From an uncultured Bartonella sp. (GTDB taxonomy: Bacteria; Pseudomonadota; Alphaproteobacteria; Rhizobiales; Rhizobiaceae), in the NCBI RefSeq assembly GCF_946479275.1, contig NZ_CAMLFE010000003.1, forward strand, positions 393,061-457,060: 64,000 bases of DNA, read 5' to 3'. Within the stretch, counting starts at the first letter, position 1; each line of letters begins with the position of its first letter. Under the pieces are notes generated by a model. The model did no database searches. It saw only the letters and a program-made list of their open reading frames with translations, and was not told where the DNA came from. Position numbers and translations under genes: made by a program. This document shows positions 1-8,746 of this stretch, piece after piece.

Positions 1-1545
1 GGTTACTTTCTTCTTCATTGGCATAAATACTGTTGAATGATCGAGTGTCAGCCAAGGAGCTTGATCTTTGAATATGAGCTGGGCTTGTTCGTAAAGTTTC
101 GTGCGCTCTTGCTGGTCGGTGACAGTCTTACCCTTTTCAATGAGATCGTCGAATGGCTTACTGCACCAATTCGCAAAATTGGTAGTTCCTCTTCCAATGC
201 AAGAGAGCAGAACACCAAGGAAGTTATCCGGATCGCCATTATCGCCTGTCCAGCCAATAATAATGGCACCGTCACGATCCTTGGCTTTACCCGCTTTCAT
301 ATATTCGCCCCATTCCATAGAGACGATTTCGGCATCTACGCCAACTTTTTTGAAGTCGGATTGAATAAGCTCGGCGGCGCGTCGTGCGTTAGGCATATAA
401 GGCCGACTTATCGGCATTGCCCAGATCTTCATTTTGAAGTTCTTGACACCGGCAGCTTCCAACATCTGTTTGGCTTTGTCGGGATCGTATGCATCGTCCT
501 TGACATTGTCGTTATAACTCCACATGGTCGGAGGAATAGGATTTTTTGCTACCATCGCCGTGCCATCAAAAACAGCATCAACAATAGCTTTTTTATTGAC
601 CGACATATTGAGCGCGCGCCTTACGTCAACATTGTCGAAGGGAGGCACTGTCGTATTATAAGCCATATAAGCAATATTCAAACCCGGCCGCTCGACAACT
701 TTCAAATCCGGATTTGATTTCAATTCACCAATATCGGCTGGAGCGGGAAAAGACATGACATCACATTCACCGGCTTTCAACTTTTGTGCGCGAACTGAAG
801 GATCTGTTGTAATTGCAAAAACAAGATTGTCTATTTTCGGCTTTCCCGCGTAATAGTCGCTATTTGCCTTATAGCGTATTAGCGCGTCTTTTTGATAAGC
901 GACGAAGGAAAATGGACCAGTCCCAACCGGTTGAAGGTTGAACAATTCCTGTTTTCCCTGTTTTTCCAATTGCTGAGCATATTCGAGCGAGTTAATCGAC
1001 AAAAATGCCATAGCAAGATCGGCGAGGAATGGAGCGTCGGGACGGTCAAGTATAAATTTGACTGTATTGTCATCGATTTTCACAACATCTTTGATCAGGC
1101 TGTTAAGCCCCATACTTTCAAAATATTGATAACGAATGCCGGACGTATAGGCATGCCATGGATTGTCGGGATTTCTAGCGCGATCGAAAGTAAAAATCAC
1201 ATCATCAGCATTGAATGTCCGTGTCGGGGTAAAAAAAGCAGTCTTTTGGAATTTAACATTTTTTCGCAACCGGAAAGTGTATTCTTTCCCGTCATCAGAA
1301 ATTTGCCAACTTTCAGCAAGGCCGGGAAAAACACCCGATTTATCCGGATCAAATTCCACCAGACGATTATAGACAGTCCATGCAGATGCATCGAATGTTG
1401 TTCCGTTAGCATAAAGCGCAGGGTCAAACCCCTCCGGAGAAGTTTCAGAACAATAAACCAGATTTTTCGCCGATGCTTCATCGGAAATTGCGAAAAACGC
1501 TGTTACTACTCCCATAGAGAACACGAGCTCTTTCAGTAACTTCAT
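1..1545 (-). CDS. dppA: Dipeptide ABC transporter substrate-binding protein (DppA-like), C-terminus cut by window edge
   Basis: Periplasmic dipeptide-binding protein feeding a Dpp-type ABC permease. The frame stays open from ATG at 1545 to base 1, giving 515 residues; about 20 C-terminal residues lie outside the window, judged from the paralogue at 1693-3297. Residues 1-26 form a signal peptide ending in ASA. The mature start has the DppA signature LVYCSETSPEGFDP, and the WTGDNGDPDNF motif lies near the C-terminus. A GGGGA ribosome site precedes the ATG. It is the second of two tandem DppA genes behind an M24 peptidase, and permease genes probably follow beyond the left edge. Family assignment is secure; exact peptide preference is not known. 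Confidence 0.9.
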   Translation of the reverse strand, partial: MKLLKELVFSMGVVTAFFAISDEASAKNLVYCSETSPEGFDPALYANGTTFDASAWTVYNRLVEFDPDKSGVFPGLAESWQISDDGKEYTFRLRKNVKFQKTAFFTPTRTFNADDVIFTFDRARNPDNPWHAYTSGIRYQYFESMGLNSLIKDVVKIDDNTVKFILDRPDAPFLADLAMAFLSINSLEYAQQLEKQGKQELFNLQPVGTGPFSFVAYQKDALIRYKANSDYYAGKPKIDNLVFAITTDPSVRAQKLKAGECDVMSFPAPADIGELKSNPDLKVVERPGLNIAYMAYNTTVPPFDNVDVRRALNMSVNKKAIVDAVFDGTAMVAKNPIPPTMWSYNDNVKDDAYDPDKAKQMLEAAGVKNFKMKIWAMPISRPYMPNARRAAELIQSDFKKVGVDAEIVSMEWGEYMKAGKAKDRDGAIIIGWTGDNGDPDNFLGVLLSCIGRGTTNFANWCSKPFDDLIEKGKTVTDQQERTKLYEQAQLIFKDQAPWLTLDHSTVFMPMKKKVT

Positions 1546-1648
1546 AGTTTTCCCCATATCATTTTATGAATATATTTATTTGAGATTGATAGTTATGCGT
1601 ATTTAAAATGTTGGAACAAAGAGATGAATCTTTATTATATCCAATTTA

Positions 1649-1681
1649 TATTGACCACGGACGTTACATCTATGGTCAATA
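1649..1681. terminator. Inverted repeat between the two dppA genes
   Basis: TATTGACCA at 1649-1657 and TGGTCAATA at 1673-1681 form a perfect 9-bp stem with a 15-base loop, just after the stop of the upstream dppA (1693) on the minus strand. No T-run follows, so it is more likely an mRNA-stabilising or partial-termination hairpin than a full terminator. It could set different expression of the two binding proteins. Confidence 0.5.
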
Positions 1682-1692
1682 ATAACACTTTT

Positions 1693-3297
1693 TTACTCGT
1701 CTATATCGACATTGACGAAGCGATGGGCACCGACCGGATCAATAACATAGTTTTTTACTTTTTTTGACATCGGCATGAACACTGTTGAGTTGGCAATGAC
1801 CAACCAGGGAGCTTGCTGTTTGAAAATAGCCTGAGCTTGTTCATAAAGTTCTATGCGCTTTTGATGATCTGTCGATTTTTTTGCTTCCGAAATTATTTTA
1901 TCAAACGGTTCATAACACCAATTTGCGTAATTATTGCTACCGATAGAAGCGCACGAAGAGAGGACACTCAAGAAATTATCCGGATCACCATTATCACCTG
2001 TCCAACCCATTATAACAGCTCCATCGCGGTTCTTTTCACGCAACCGTTTGACGTATTCGCCCCATTCCATTGAGGCAATCTCGACTTTGACACCAATTTT
2101 ACCGAGATCAGCTTGCATCAACTCTGCGGCTCGTCGGGCATTCGGCATATAGGGGCGACTAACCGGCATTGCCCAGATTTTCATTTGGAGGTTTTTAACA
2201 CCTGCTTTTTCAAGCAAAGCCTTGGCAGCTTCCGGATTATAATTATCATCTTCAATCGACTTGTTGTACGACCACATTGTGGGTGGTATGGGCGTTTTTG
2301 CAAGAGTTCCTGCCCCTTCATAAACGGCTTCCAGAATAGTTTTCTTATTAATTGCCATATTCAAAGCCTGACGCACTTCAACTTTATCAAAAGGCGGTTG
2401 AAGAGTGTTATAGGCAAGATAAGCAACATTAAGACCCGGCTGTTCCTTTACAACGAGATCCGGATTTGCCTTCAGGCCTGCCACGTCAGCAGGCGCCGGA
2501 TTTGATATCACCTGGCATTCGCCGGCTTTCAATTTTTGCGCGCGCACAGAGGGGTCTATGGTGATAGCAAAGATGAGATTATCCAGCGGTTGTTTACCTT
2601 CAAAATAATCAGGATTTGCCTTATAACGGATCACTGCATCCTTTTGATAGGAAACAAAGACAAATGGACCGGTTCCCACCGGTTTTGCATTAAGTTCGAT
2701 CATTTTTCCGGCTGCCTGAAGCTTGTCCGCATATTCCTTAGACATAATCGAAATAAAGTTCATTGCCAGATCGGCCAAAAATGGAGCTTCCGGTCGGTTC
2801 AGGGTAATTTTTACCGTATAATCATCTATTTTATGGACATCCTTGAGAAGATCGGCAAAACCCATGCTATCAAAATACTGCCACGATAGCCCTGGTGCAT
2901 AACTGTACCACGGATGATCTTTCTTCCACTGCCGTTCAATCGAAAAGATGACATCGTCAGCATTAAAATCGCGCGTAGGCGAAAAATAGGAGGTTTTGTG
3001 GAAATGTACGCCCTTTCTCAAATGAAATGTATATTCCAAACCATCTGCTGAAATATCCCAACTCTCGGCCAGTGCTGGTACAATCTCGGTAGTGCCTTTT
3101 TTAAAATCGACGAGACCGTTATAAACTGTATGTGAACTGGCATCGAAGGTTGTTCCCGTTGTATATGCAGCCGGATCGAACCCCTCGGGCGACGCCTCGG
3201 AACAATAGACGAGCGTTTTTGCATTTGCCGACAAAGAAAGTGTGGCAAGGCTCGCCATTGATAAGCTCGCCAGAGCAATAGTCCTCAATATTTTCAT
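1693..3297 (-). CDS. dppA: Dipeptide ABC transporter substrate-binding protein (DppA)
   Basis: Full-length DppA-type periplasmic binding protein of 534 residues (family about 535). The start at 3297 was chosen because AGAGAGGAAC sits just upstream and the signal peptide (MKILRTIALAS... ending ANA) begins there; the frame could open at 3354 but that start has no ribosome site. The mature protein opens with LVYCSEASPEGFDP and ends with the DppA-like tail VIDPVGAHRFVNVDIDE. It lies 56 bp downstream of the M24 peptidase, so the two are probably co-transcribed: imported di- and tripeptides would be split in the cytoplasm by that peptidase. It is clearly paralogous to the gene at 1-1545. Confidence 0.93.
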   Translation of the reverse strand: MKILRTIALASLSMASLATLSLSANAKTLVYCSEASPEGFDPAAYTTGTTFDASSHTVYNGLVDFKKGTTEIVPALAESWDISADGLEYTFHLRKGVHFHKTSYFSPTRDFNADDVIFSIERQWKKDHPWYSYAPGLSWQYFDSMGFADLLKDVHKIDDYTVKITLNRPEAPFLADLAMNFISIMSKEYADKLQAAGKMIELNAKPVGTGPFVFVSYQKDAVIRYKANPDYFEGKQPLDNLIFAITIDPSVRAQKLKAGECQVISNPAPADVAGLKANPDLVVKEQPGLNVAYLAYNTLQPPFDKVEVRQALNMAINKKTILEAVYEGAGTLAKTPIPPTMWSYNKSIEDDNYNPEAAKALLEKAGVKNLQMKIWAMPVSRPYMPNARRAAELMQADLGKIGVKVEIASMEWGEYVKRLREKNRDGAVIMGWTGDNGDPDNFLSVLSSCASIGSNNYANWCYEPFDKIISEAKKSTDHQKRIELYEQAQAIFKQQAPWLVIANSTVFMPMSKKVKNYVIDPVGAHRFVNVDIDE

Positions 3298-3353
3298 AAC
3301 AGTTCCTCTCTTTTTTCGCGTAGTCGTTTTATGAATGAATTTTAAAACCGGCA

Positions 3354-4481
3354 TTAAACAGCAACAGGGCTAAGCGCCGGTTGCGTAAACCATTTCGGCC
3401 CCTCTTTCGTCATATAGATTGCGTCTTCCAGACGGATACCCGATTGACCAAGAAAAATAATCGTTGGTTCATCGGAAAAGCACATACCGGGGTATAGAAT
3501 GGTCCCATCATGGCGGGAAATATAAGGTTCTTCATGAATATCAAGGCCAAGACCATGGCCTATACGATGAGGTATCCCCGGCAATTCATAATCCGGCCCC
3601 AAGCCAAACATTTTCAGCGCTTTCCTTCCAGCATTATCGACATCTGCCGCACGACCACCGATTTTGTAGGCATTGAAAACAATATTTTGTAATTGCATTT
3701 CCGTATCCCATTTTTTCGCGAAATCGTCTGTCATATCGTCAATCATGTAAGTTCGTGTGATATCTGAATGATAACCGTTTACTGTTGTGCCTATATCGAT
3801 CAACACCGGATCCCGCTTTTGCAATATCTGCTCGTAATCAACACCATGAGGTATTGAAGTGGCCTTGCCAAACGATACAATTGCAAAACTCGAACCGTTT
3901 CCGCAAAGCCCGCGATGTGCCTCATCAATAAATTTTAAAACTTCGTATGAAGATATTCCGGTATATAAAAAATTGCGGACACGTTTTTGCACTTCCAAAG
4001 TAACATCCATCGCATATTGGATGAGTGCAATCTCGCTTTCCGATTTTTCCATCCGCAAATATTTTGTAAATTTGGCAGCACCGATCAAACGAGCGTGACC
4101 AATCAATGATGCTAATGCCAGATAAAAATCTGAAGGGATTGCTTCATCAACCGCCAACATTCCTTCGTGATGGAGAAGCGTTGTAATTTTTTCAAACGGA
4201 CTCCCGTCTTCTTGCCAGACGACGATATCTCCGGGTAAATGCGGTAGTTCTTCCAATCTTGAACGCTCGAATGCCGGAACAATATAGGTCAATTTTTGTA
4301 AAGAGATCACCGCTCCGCTCAGCCGCTCGCTCATGCCCCATTCAAGACCGGTAAAATATCTCAGATTGGATGTTGCGCCCAAAAAGATTGCATCAACATT
4401 TCCTGTTGTTATTTTTTCAGGTAAATGACAGATACGAATGAGCCGCTCTTCGTCGGTAATCGGTCGCGGCTTTGGCAACAT
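3354..4481 (-). CDS. M24 family Xaa-Pro peptidase (prolidase/aminopeptidase P-like)
   Basis: Cytoplasmic metallopeptidase of 375 residues, usual size for bacterial PepQ/creatinase-fold proteins. The five metal ligands of the pita-bread fold are present in order: Asp in VLIDIGTTV, Asp in HSDITRTY, His in RIGHGLGLDIHE, Glu in FSDEPTI and Glu in IRLEDAIY. An AAGGAACG ribosome site precedes ATG 4481. It is the first gene of the dppA cassette and sits behind a long AT-rich upstream region. Expected role: hydrolysis of imported proline-containing dipeptides. The exact specificity (Xaa-Pro dipeptidase or aminopeptidase P) cannot be read from sequence. Confidence 0.9.
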   Translation of the reverse strand: MLPKPRPITDEERLIRICHLPEKITTGNVDAIFLGATSNLRYFTGLEWGMSERLSGAVISLQKLTYIVPAFERSRLEELPHLPGDIVVWQEDGSPFEKITTLLHHEGMLAVDEAIPSDFYLALASLIGHARLIGAAKFTKYLRMEKSESEIALIQYAMDVTLEVQKRVRNFLYTGISSYEVLKFIDEAHRGLCGNGSSFAIVSFGKATSIPHGVDYEQILQKRDPVLIDIGTTVNGYHSDITRTYMIDDMTDDFAKKWDTEMQLQNIVFNAYKIGGRAADVDNAGRKALKMFGLGPDYELPGIPHRIGHGLGLDIHEEPYISRHDGTILYPGMCFSDEPTIIFLGQSGIRLEDAIYMTKEGPKWFTQPALSPVAV

Positions 4482-4775
4482 AATCGTTCCTTTTCGCTTT
4501 TATCTCTCTTCATTTATTCATTTTTTAGAAAGAAATACAAAGAAAACTATTGCTATATTGGCAATACAAACAAAAATATATATCTGCTTTTGTATTTTAA
4601 ATGGTAAAATTTTCTTCAAGATTTATTCAAAAATATTTACGAATATTTTTATTAAAAATAAATTTTTATAAATATATTATTTATAAAAATATCGAATTCG
4701 AAAAATAATTAAAGTAAATATATTACACGAATAAATTTAAATAATAAATAATTTACAATTTAACTATATATTTTA
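4482..4775. other. AT-rich intergenic region upstream of the peptide-uptake cassette
   Basis: About 300 bp with long A/T runs and no credible gene. It lies upstream of the minus-strand M24 peptidase and downstream of aldA, so it must hold the promoter of the peptide cassette. No single promoter stands out because of the extreme AT content. Confidence 0.6.
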
Positions 4776-4805
4776 ACTGGAAGCATAATGATATACGCTT
4801 CCAGT
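4776..4805 (-). terminator. Terminator of aldA
   Basis: ACTGGAAGC (4776-4784) pairs with GCTTCCAGT (4797-4805), a perfect 9-bp stem located 20 bp after the aldA stop codon. On the minus strand the stem is followed by an A/T-rich tail rather than a pure U-run. Likely an intrinsic terminator. Confidence 0.6.
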
Positions 4806-4824
4806 GTTATTTAAAATGAACTAT

Positions 4825-6258
4825 TCAATTCTGAATATAGACAACATGAGTATGGGTATACTCGAGTATACCATGTTTCCCATCAGCCCCACCAATACCT
4901 GATTTTTTCACGCCGGCATGAAAACCTTGCATGGCTTCAAAATTTTCCCGATTGATGTATGTTTCCCCGAAGCGCAATTCGTTCGAGGCGCGCATAGCCG
5001 TTGAAAGATCTCTGGTGTAAATGGATGATGTCAGTCCATAAATGGTGTCATTTGCCATTTCTATAGCTTCGTCCATTGTATTAAACGAGACAACAGGAAG
5101 AACCGGTCCGAAAACTTCATTCTGGACAATTTCCATTTTCTGCTTGCAATGGGCAAGCAATGTCGGCTGGTAAAAATTACCGTGTTTCAAATCGGCAGGT
5201 GCACCGCCAACAAGACATTCAGCACCTTCTTTCAGTGCCCTTTCAACAAAACCGGAAACCGAAGACAAAGCTGACTTATTAATCAATGGCCCCATATCGG
5301 CATTGGCCATTTTTTCCGGATCGCCATAACGGACAGCCTTCATGGCTTTGCTCATTCTTTCAAGGAATTCTGCCTCGATGGATTTATCGACATAAACCCG
5401 CTCTGCACAATTACAAACCTGACCGGTATTGATAACGCGCGAAGCAAGAATTGCCCGCACAGCCAGGTCAAGATCGGCATCCTTGGCAACAATTGCCGGT
5501 GCTTTACCGCCGAGTTCCAGATTGACTTTGGTAATGTTCTTTGCAGCAGCAGACATAATACGAACGCCGGTATCGACAGAACCGGTAAAGCTTACAAGCC
5601 CGACATCCGGATTTTCACAAATATTCTGGCCAGTGGTTGAACCACGCCCGAAAACCATATTGAATACGCCCTTCGGCAGATCCGTATTGGCAACGATCTT
5701 AGAAAAAATTGAAGCGTTGAGCGGCGTTTCGACACTTGGCTTGATGACAATCGTATTGCCGACAAGAAGTGCCGGTGCCATTTTACGGGCAATCAGAAAG
5801 AAAGGAAAATTCCACGGCAAAATACCGCCCACAACACCAATCGCCTGCCTCATCAGCAAAATAGTTTCGCCCGGACGATCGGAAGGGATAATTTCCCCTT
5901 CAATGCGACGTGCCCAACCGGCCATATAATCCATATAGTCGGCTGTAAAATTTGCTTCCACCTTTGCAAGGGCCTGGGTTTTGCCTTGTTCCCTTACCAG
6001 AATGTTCGCGACCTTGTCTGCATGTTCGCGCACCTTCTGGGCAATCAACTTTAAAAATTTTGCACGTTCTATTGCCGGTAATTTCTCCCATGCCGGCTGT
6101 GCCTTTTTGGCTGCTGCAACAGCCCTGTCGACTTCCCCCTTTGGTGTATCGTAGATTTCACCAATCACTTCATCGGTAGAAGGATTGGTAACAGGAATCG
6201 TTTTGCAGCCTTTGCAGTCAACGAGTTTCCCGTCGATGAAATTAAGTTCTGGTGTCAT
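4825..6258 (-). CDS. aldA: NAD-dependent aldehyde dehydrogenase, AldA (lactaldehyde/glycolaldehyde) type
   Basis: Cytoplasmic ALDH of 477 residues oxidising a small aldehyde (lactaldehyde or glycolaldehyde in the E. coli AldA family) to the acid with NAD. Seen: GILPWNFPFFLIARKMAPAL in the N-terminal half, the catalytic Glu in LELGGKAP, the catalytic Cys in GQVCNCAERV and a C-terminal NRENFEAMQGFH block. These are strikingly AldA-like rather than betaine- or succinate-semialdehyde-type. GGAGG precedes the ATG. It is transcribed alone, with its own terminator at 4776-4805. The physiological substrate in this organism is inferred from the family. Confidence 0.9.
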   Translation of the reverse strand: MTPELNFIDGKLVDCKGCKTIPVTNPSTDEVIGEIYDTPKGEVDRAVAAAKKAQPAWEKLPAIERAKFLKLIAQKVREHADKVANILVREQGKTQALAKVEANFTADYMDYMAGWARRIEGEIIPSDRPGETILLMRQAIGVVGGILPWNFPFFLIARKMAPALLVGNTIVIKPSVETPLNASIFSKIVANTDLPKGVFNMVFGRGSTTGQNICENPDVGLVSFTGSVDTGVRIMSAAAKNITKVNLELGGKAPAIVAKDADLDLAVRAILASRVINTGQVCNCAERVYVDKSIEAEFLERMSKAMKAVRYGDPEKMANADMGPLINKSALSSVSGFVERALKEGAECLVGGAPADLKHGNFYQPTLLAHCKQKMEIVQNEVFGPVLPVVSFNTMDEAIEMANDTIYGLTSSIYTRDLSTAMRASNELRFGETYINRENFEAMQGFHAGVKKSGIGGADGKHGILEYTHTHVVYIQN

Positions 6259-6517
6259 AAAAAATCCTCCACGTATTTCAAACGTCTATACCCATGTTAA
6301 ACGATAACATGGATAAGGAAGGATAATCTCAAACTGCAAATTATGCAATTTTCCAAAATAAATGTTTTCAATTAGGGCATTTTCCAAAGAAAACATCAAC
6401 AAAAACTATTTTTATTCAAATAAATTTACAATAAAAATGAATGTTTTCCATCGTTTAATGATGAAATAACTAAAAATTTAGCCGACGAATTACCGTTAAA
6501 GAATATAACAATATTTT

Positions 6518-7513
6518 TTAAATAGCACCAATTCTTAAGAGATCATGGAAATGGACGAGGCCAACCGGTTTTTTATTTTCGACAACCAGAAGTGCACCGA
6601 TTTTATGGTCATTAATTAAAGCCGTGGCAGCGCCGACCATCATATCGGGAGTGACAGTTTTTGGATCTTTTGTCATAACATCGTTGACAGTCAGTTTCGA
6701 AAGATCCCGATTAATGTTGCGGGCAAGATCGCCATCTGTGACGATACCTTCAAGATAACCATCCTTATCAACTACTGCGACACAGCCGAAATGTTTTTCG
6801 GTGAGCACTTGCATGGCATCTTTCATCGGCGTGCCACTTTTGACAATCGGGATACGATCGCCGCGGTGCATAATGTCACGAATGAATTTGAGATTTGCTC
6901 CGAGTGAACCGCCGGGATGAAAAATCTTGAAGTCACTCGCTGTAAATCCGCGCATTTCGAGAAGTGCAACGGCCAGAGCATCTCCCATTGCAAGCTGCAT
7001 TGTGGTCGATGTTGTGGGGGCAAGTCCGTGCGGGCAGGCTTCTTCAACTTTCGGTAAAAGCAACAATATATCGGCGGCTTGCCCCAAAGCCGATTGTGCG
7101 CCTGATGTCAAAGCAATAAGAGGAATGCGAAAACGGGCAGCATGGTTCAATATTCCGCCAAGCTCGACCGTTTCACCTGACCAGGAAATAGCGAGAATAA
7201 CGTCACCCACTTCGATCATTCCCAAATCACCGTGGTTTGCTTCCGCTGCATGGACAAAAAATGCCGGTGTTCCGGTCGAAGCAAGAGTTGCCGCGATTTT
7301 TGTCCCTATATGCCCACTTTTTCCGAGGCCAGTCACAATAACACGGCCTTTGGATTGAAGAATTTTTTTAACCGCTTCGGCAAACGGCTTGGAAAGACCA
7401 TCGTTGAGCGCTTTTTTGATAGCCTCAAGCCCGGCCATTTCGACAGAAATTGTGTGATTTGCAGATAAAACTGCGTCATTAGCGGAAAAATGAACGTCTT
7501 TATTGGTCATCAT
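6518..7513 (-). CDS. kdsD: Arabinose-5-phosphate isomerase (KpsF/GutQ family)
   Basis: Interconverts ribulose-5-phosphate and arabinose-5-phosphate, the first step to Kdo for lipopolysaccharide. The 331-residue protein has an N-terminal SIS sugar-isomerase domain (GLGKSGHIGTKIAATLASTG around residue 60; SWSGET near 110) followed by two CBS domains, the usual architecture. It lies directly downstream of galU on the same strand, and both supply envelope sugar precursors. The start region is odd: the two tandem ATG codons follow immediately after a perfect 11-bp hairpin and no free Shine-Dalgarno sequence is visible (see findings). A slightly downstream start cannot be excluded. Confidence 0.92.
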   Translation of the reverse strand: MMTNKDVHFSANDAVLSANHTISVEMAGLEAIKKALNDGLSKPFAEAVKKILQSKGRVIVTGLGKSGHIGTKIAATLASTGTPAFFVHAAEANHGDLGMIEVGDVILAISWSGETVELGGILNHAARFRIPLIALTSGAQSALGQAADILLLLPKVEEACPHGLAPTTSTTMQLAMGDALAVALLEMRGFTASDFKIFHPGGSLGANLKFIRDIMHRGDRIPIVKSGTPMKDAMQVLTEKHFGCVAVVDKDGYLEGIVTDGDLARNINRDLSKLTVNDVMTKDPKTVTPDMMVGAATALINDHKIGALLVVENKKPVGLVHFHDLLRIGAI

Positions 7514-7541
7514 GACCCGATTTGATAAAGCAAATCGGGTC
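7514..7541 (-). promoter_or_regulatory. Perfect hairpin abutting the kdsD start codon
   Basis: GACCCGATTTG (7514-7524) and CAAATCGGGTC (7531-7541) pair over 11 bp with a 6-base loop. On the minus-strand mRNA it lies between the galU stop (7559) and the kdsD ATG (7513), with no U-run. It may act as a 3' stabiliser for galU or a translational gate for kdsD. Confidence 0.55.
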
Positions 7542-7558
7542 AGACGTCTACTGTAGTT

Positions 7559-8440
7559 TTAATTTTTTACATTCGCAAGAAGCGCTGTCAAAGGTGCAAA
7601 AACCTTTTCCCGCATATCCGAACGTGCAAGTGCAAAGGCAACATTTGCCTCGATAAATCCGGTCTTGGAACCGCAGTCATATGTTGAACCTTCAAAGCGG
7701 TATCCATAAAAGCTCTGACGGTCAGCGAGTGTGCGCATGCCGTCCGTCAACTGGATTTCGTTTCCGGCACCTTTTTCTTGCCGTGCCAGAATATCGAAGA
7801 TTTCCGGCTGTAAAATATAACGGCCGTTGATATAAAGGTTGGAAGGAGCAGTGCCCTTTGCCGGTTTTTCAACCATTTGGGTTATTTCAAACCCGTGGGC
7901 AACATTTTTGCCTTTACCAACGATACCATATTTATGGGCTTCTTCCGGATCACATTCCTGAACAGCAATAATATTGCCGCCGGTAGCCTCATAGAGACGT
8001 ACCATTTCCGACAGGCACCCTTTTTCTGCCTGCATGACCATATCCGGTAACAGGAGCGCAAATGGCTCGTCACCAACGAGTTCTCTTGCACACCAAACTG
8101 CGTGCCCTAATCCCAAAGGTTGTTGTTGGCGGGTAAAAGAGGTTGTGCCAGGCTGTGGTTGAATATCTTTCAGATGAGCCAGTTCGTCTTTCTTGCCACG
8201 CTCGGCAAGAGTTGTATAAAGCTCCACCTGTGCATCGAAATAGTCTTCGATAACCGCTTTGTTACGACCGGTGACGAATATAAGGTGCTCAATGCCTGCT
8301 TCCCTTGCTTCATCAACCACATATTGGATGACCGGTTTATCGACAACAGTGAGCATTTCCTTCGGAACCGACTTCGTTGCTGGTAAAAAACGTGTTCCAA
8401 GCCCCGCCACTGGGAAGACTGCTTTACGAATTTTTTTCAA
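7559..8440 (-). CDS. galU: UTP-glucose-1-phosphate uridylyltransferase
   Basis: Makes UDP-glucose from UTP and glucose-1-phosphate for envelope polysaccharide and glycan synthesis. The 293 residues match the family length. The nucleotide-binding motif [18 protein letters not shown] is at the N-terminus, VEKP follows around residue 165, and the [10 protein letters not shown] block is near the C-terminus. It reads into kdsD, forming a two-gene envelope-precursor unit. The upstream gap (8441-8746) must carry its promoter and that of the divergent transglycosylase. Confidence 0.95.
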   Translation of the reverse strand: MKKIRKAVFPVAGLGTRFLPATKSVPKEMLTVVDKPVIQYVVDEAREAGIEHLIFVTGRNKAVIEDYFDAQVELYTTLAERGKKDELAHLKDIQPQPGTTSFTRQQQPLGLGHAVWCARELVGDEPFALLLPDMVMQAEKGCLSEMVRLYEATGGNIIAVQECDPEEAHKYGIVGKGKNVAHGFEITQMVEKPAKGTAPSNLYINGRYILQPEIFDILARQEKGAGNEIQLTDGMRTLADRQSFYGYRFEGSTYDCGSKTGFIEANVAFALARSDMREKVFAPLTALLANVKN

Positions 8441-8746
8441 ACTGCTCTCCCGATATAATCGAATTCAAATTTGACTTGGTCGCATTCTATAACGTTAAAG
8501 ATGAAAAATTCATGGCTCTTGACATCATCTTTTTTCGCAAGGTGCAATCTTAAGTGATGACTTTATAAAGGCCAAAGGCTAAATAAATTATCAATGAGGC
8601 TGTAAAAACGCCATTTTTCCTATTTTATTTTTTTCGTAAAAAAGTACCATAAAGCATTCATCAAATTAAAAAAATCGGGTTAATATGATGAAAGAATGCA
8701 TTTTTGCAGAAAGCTGACGTTTTAGATGCGCGGAGCACATAAGAAC
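8441..8746. other. Divergent intergenic region between galU and the lytic transglycosylase
   Basis: About 300 bp without a gene, between two divergent genes. A plus-strand TTGACA is present at 8519-8524, but no convincing -10 box lies at the normal distance. No repeat or RNA structure was recognised. Confidence 0.5.
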
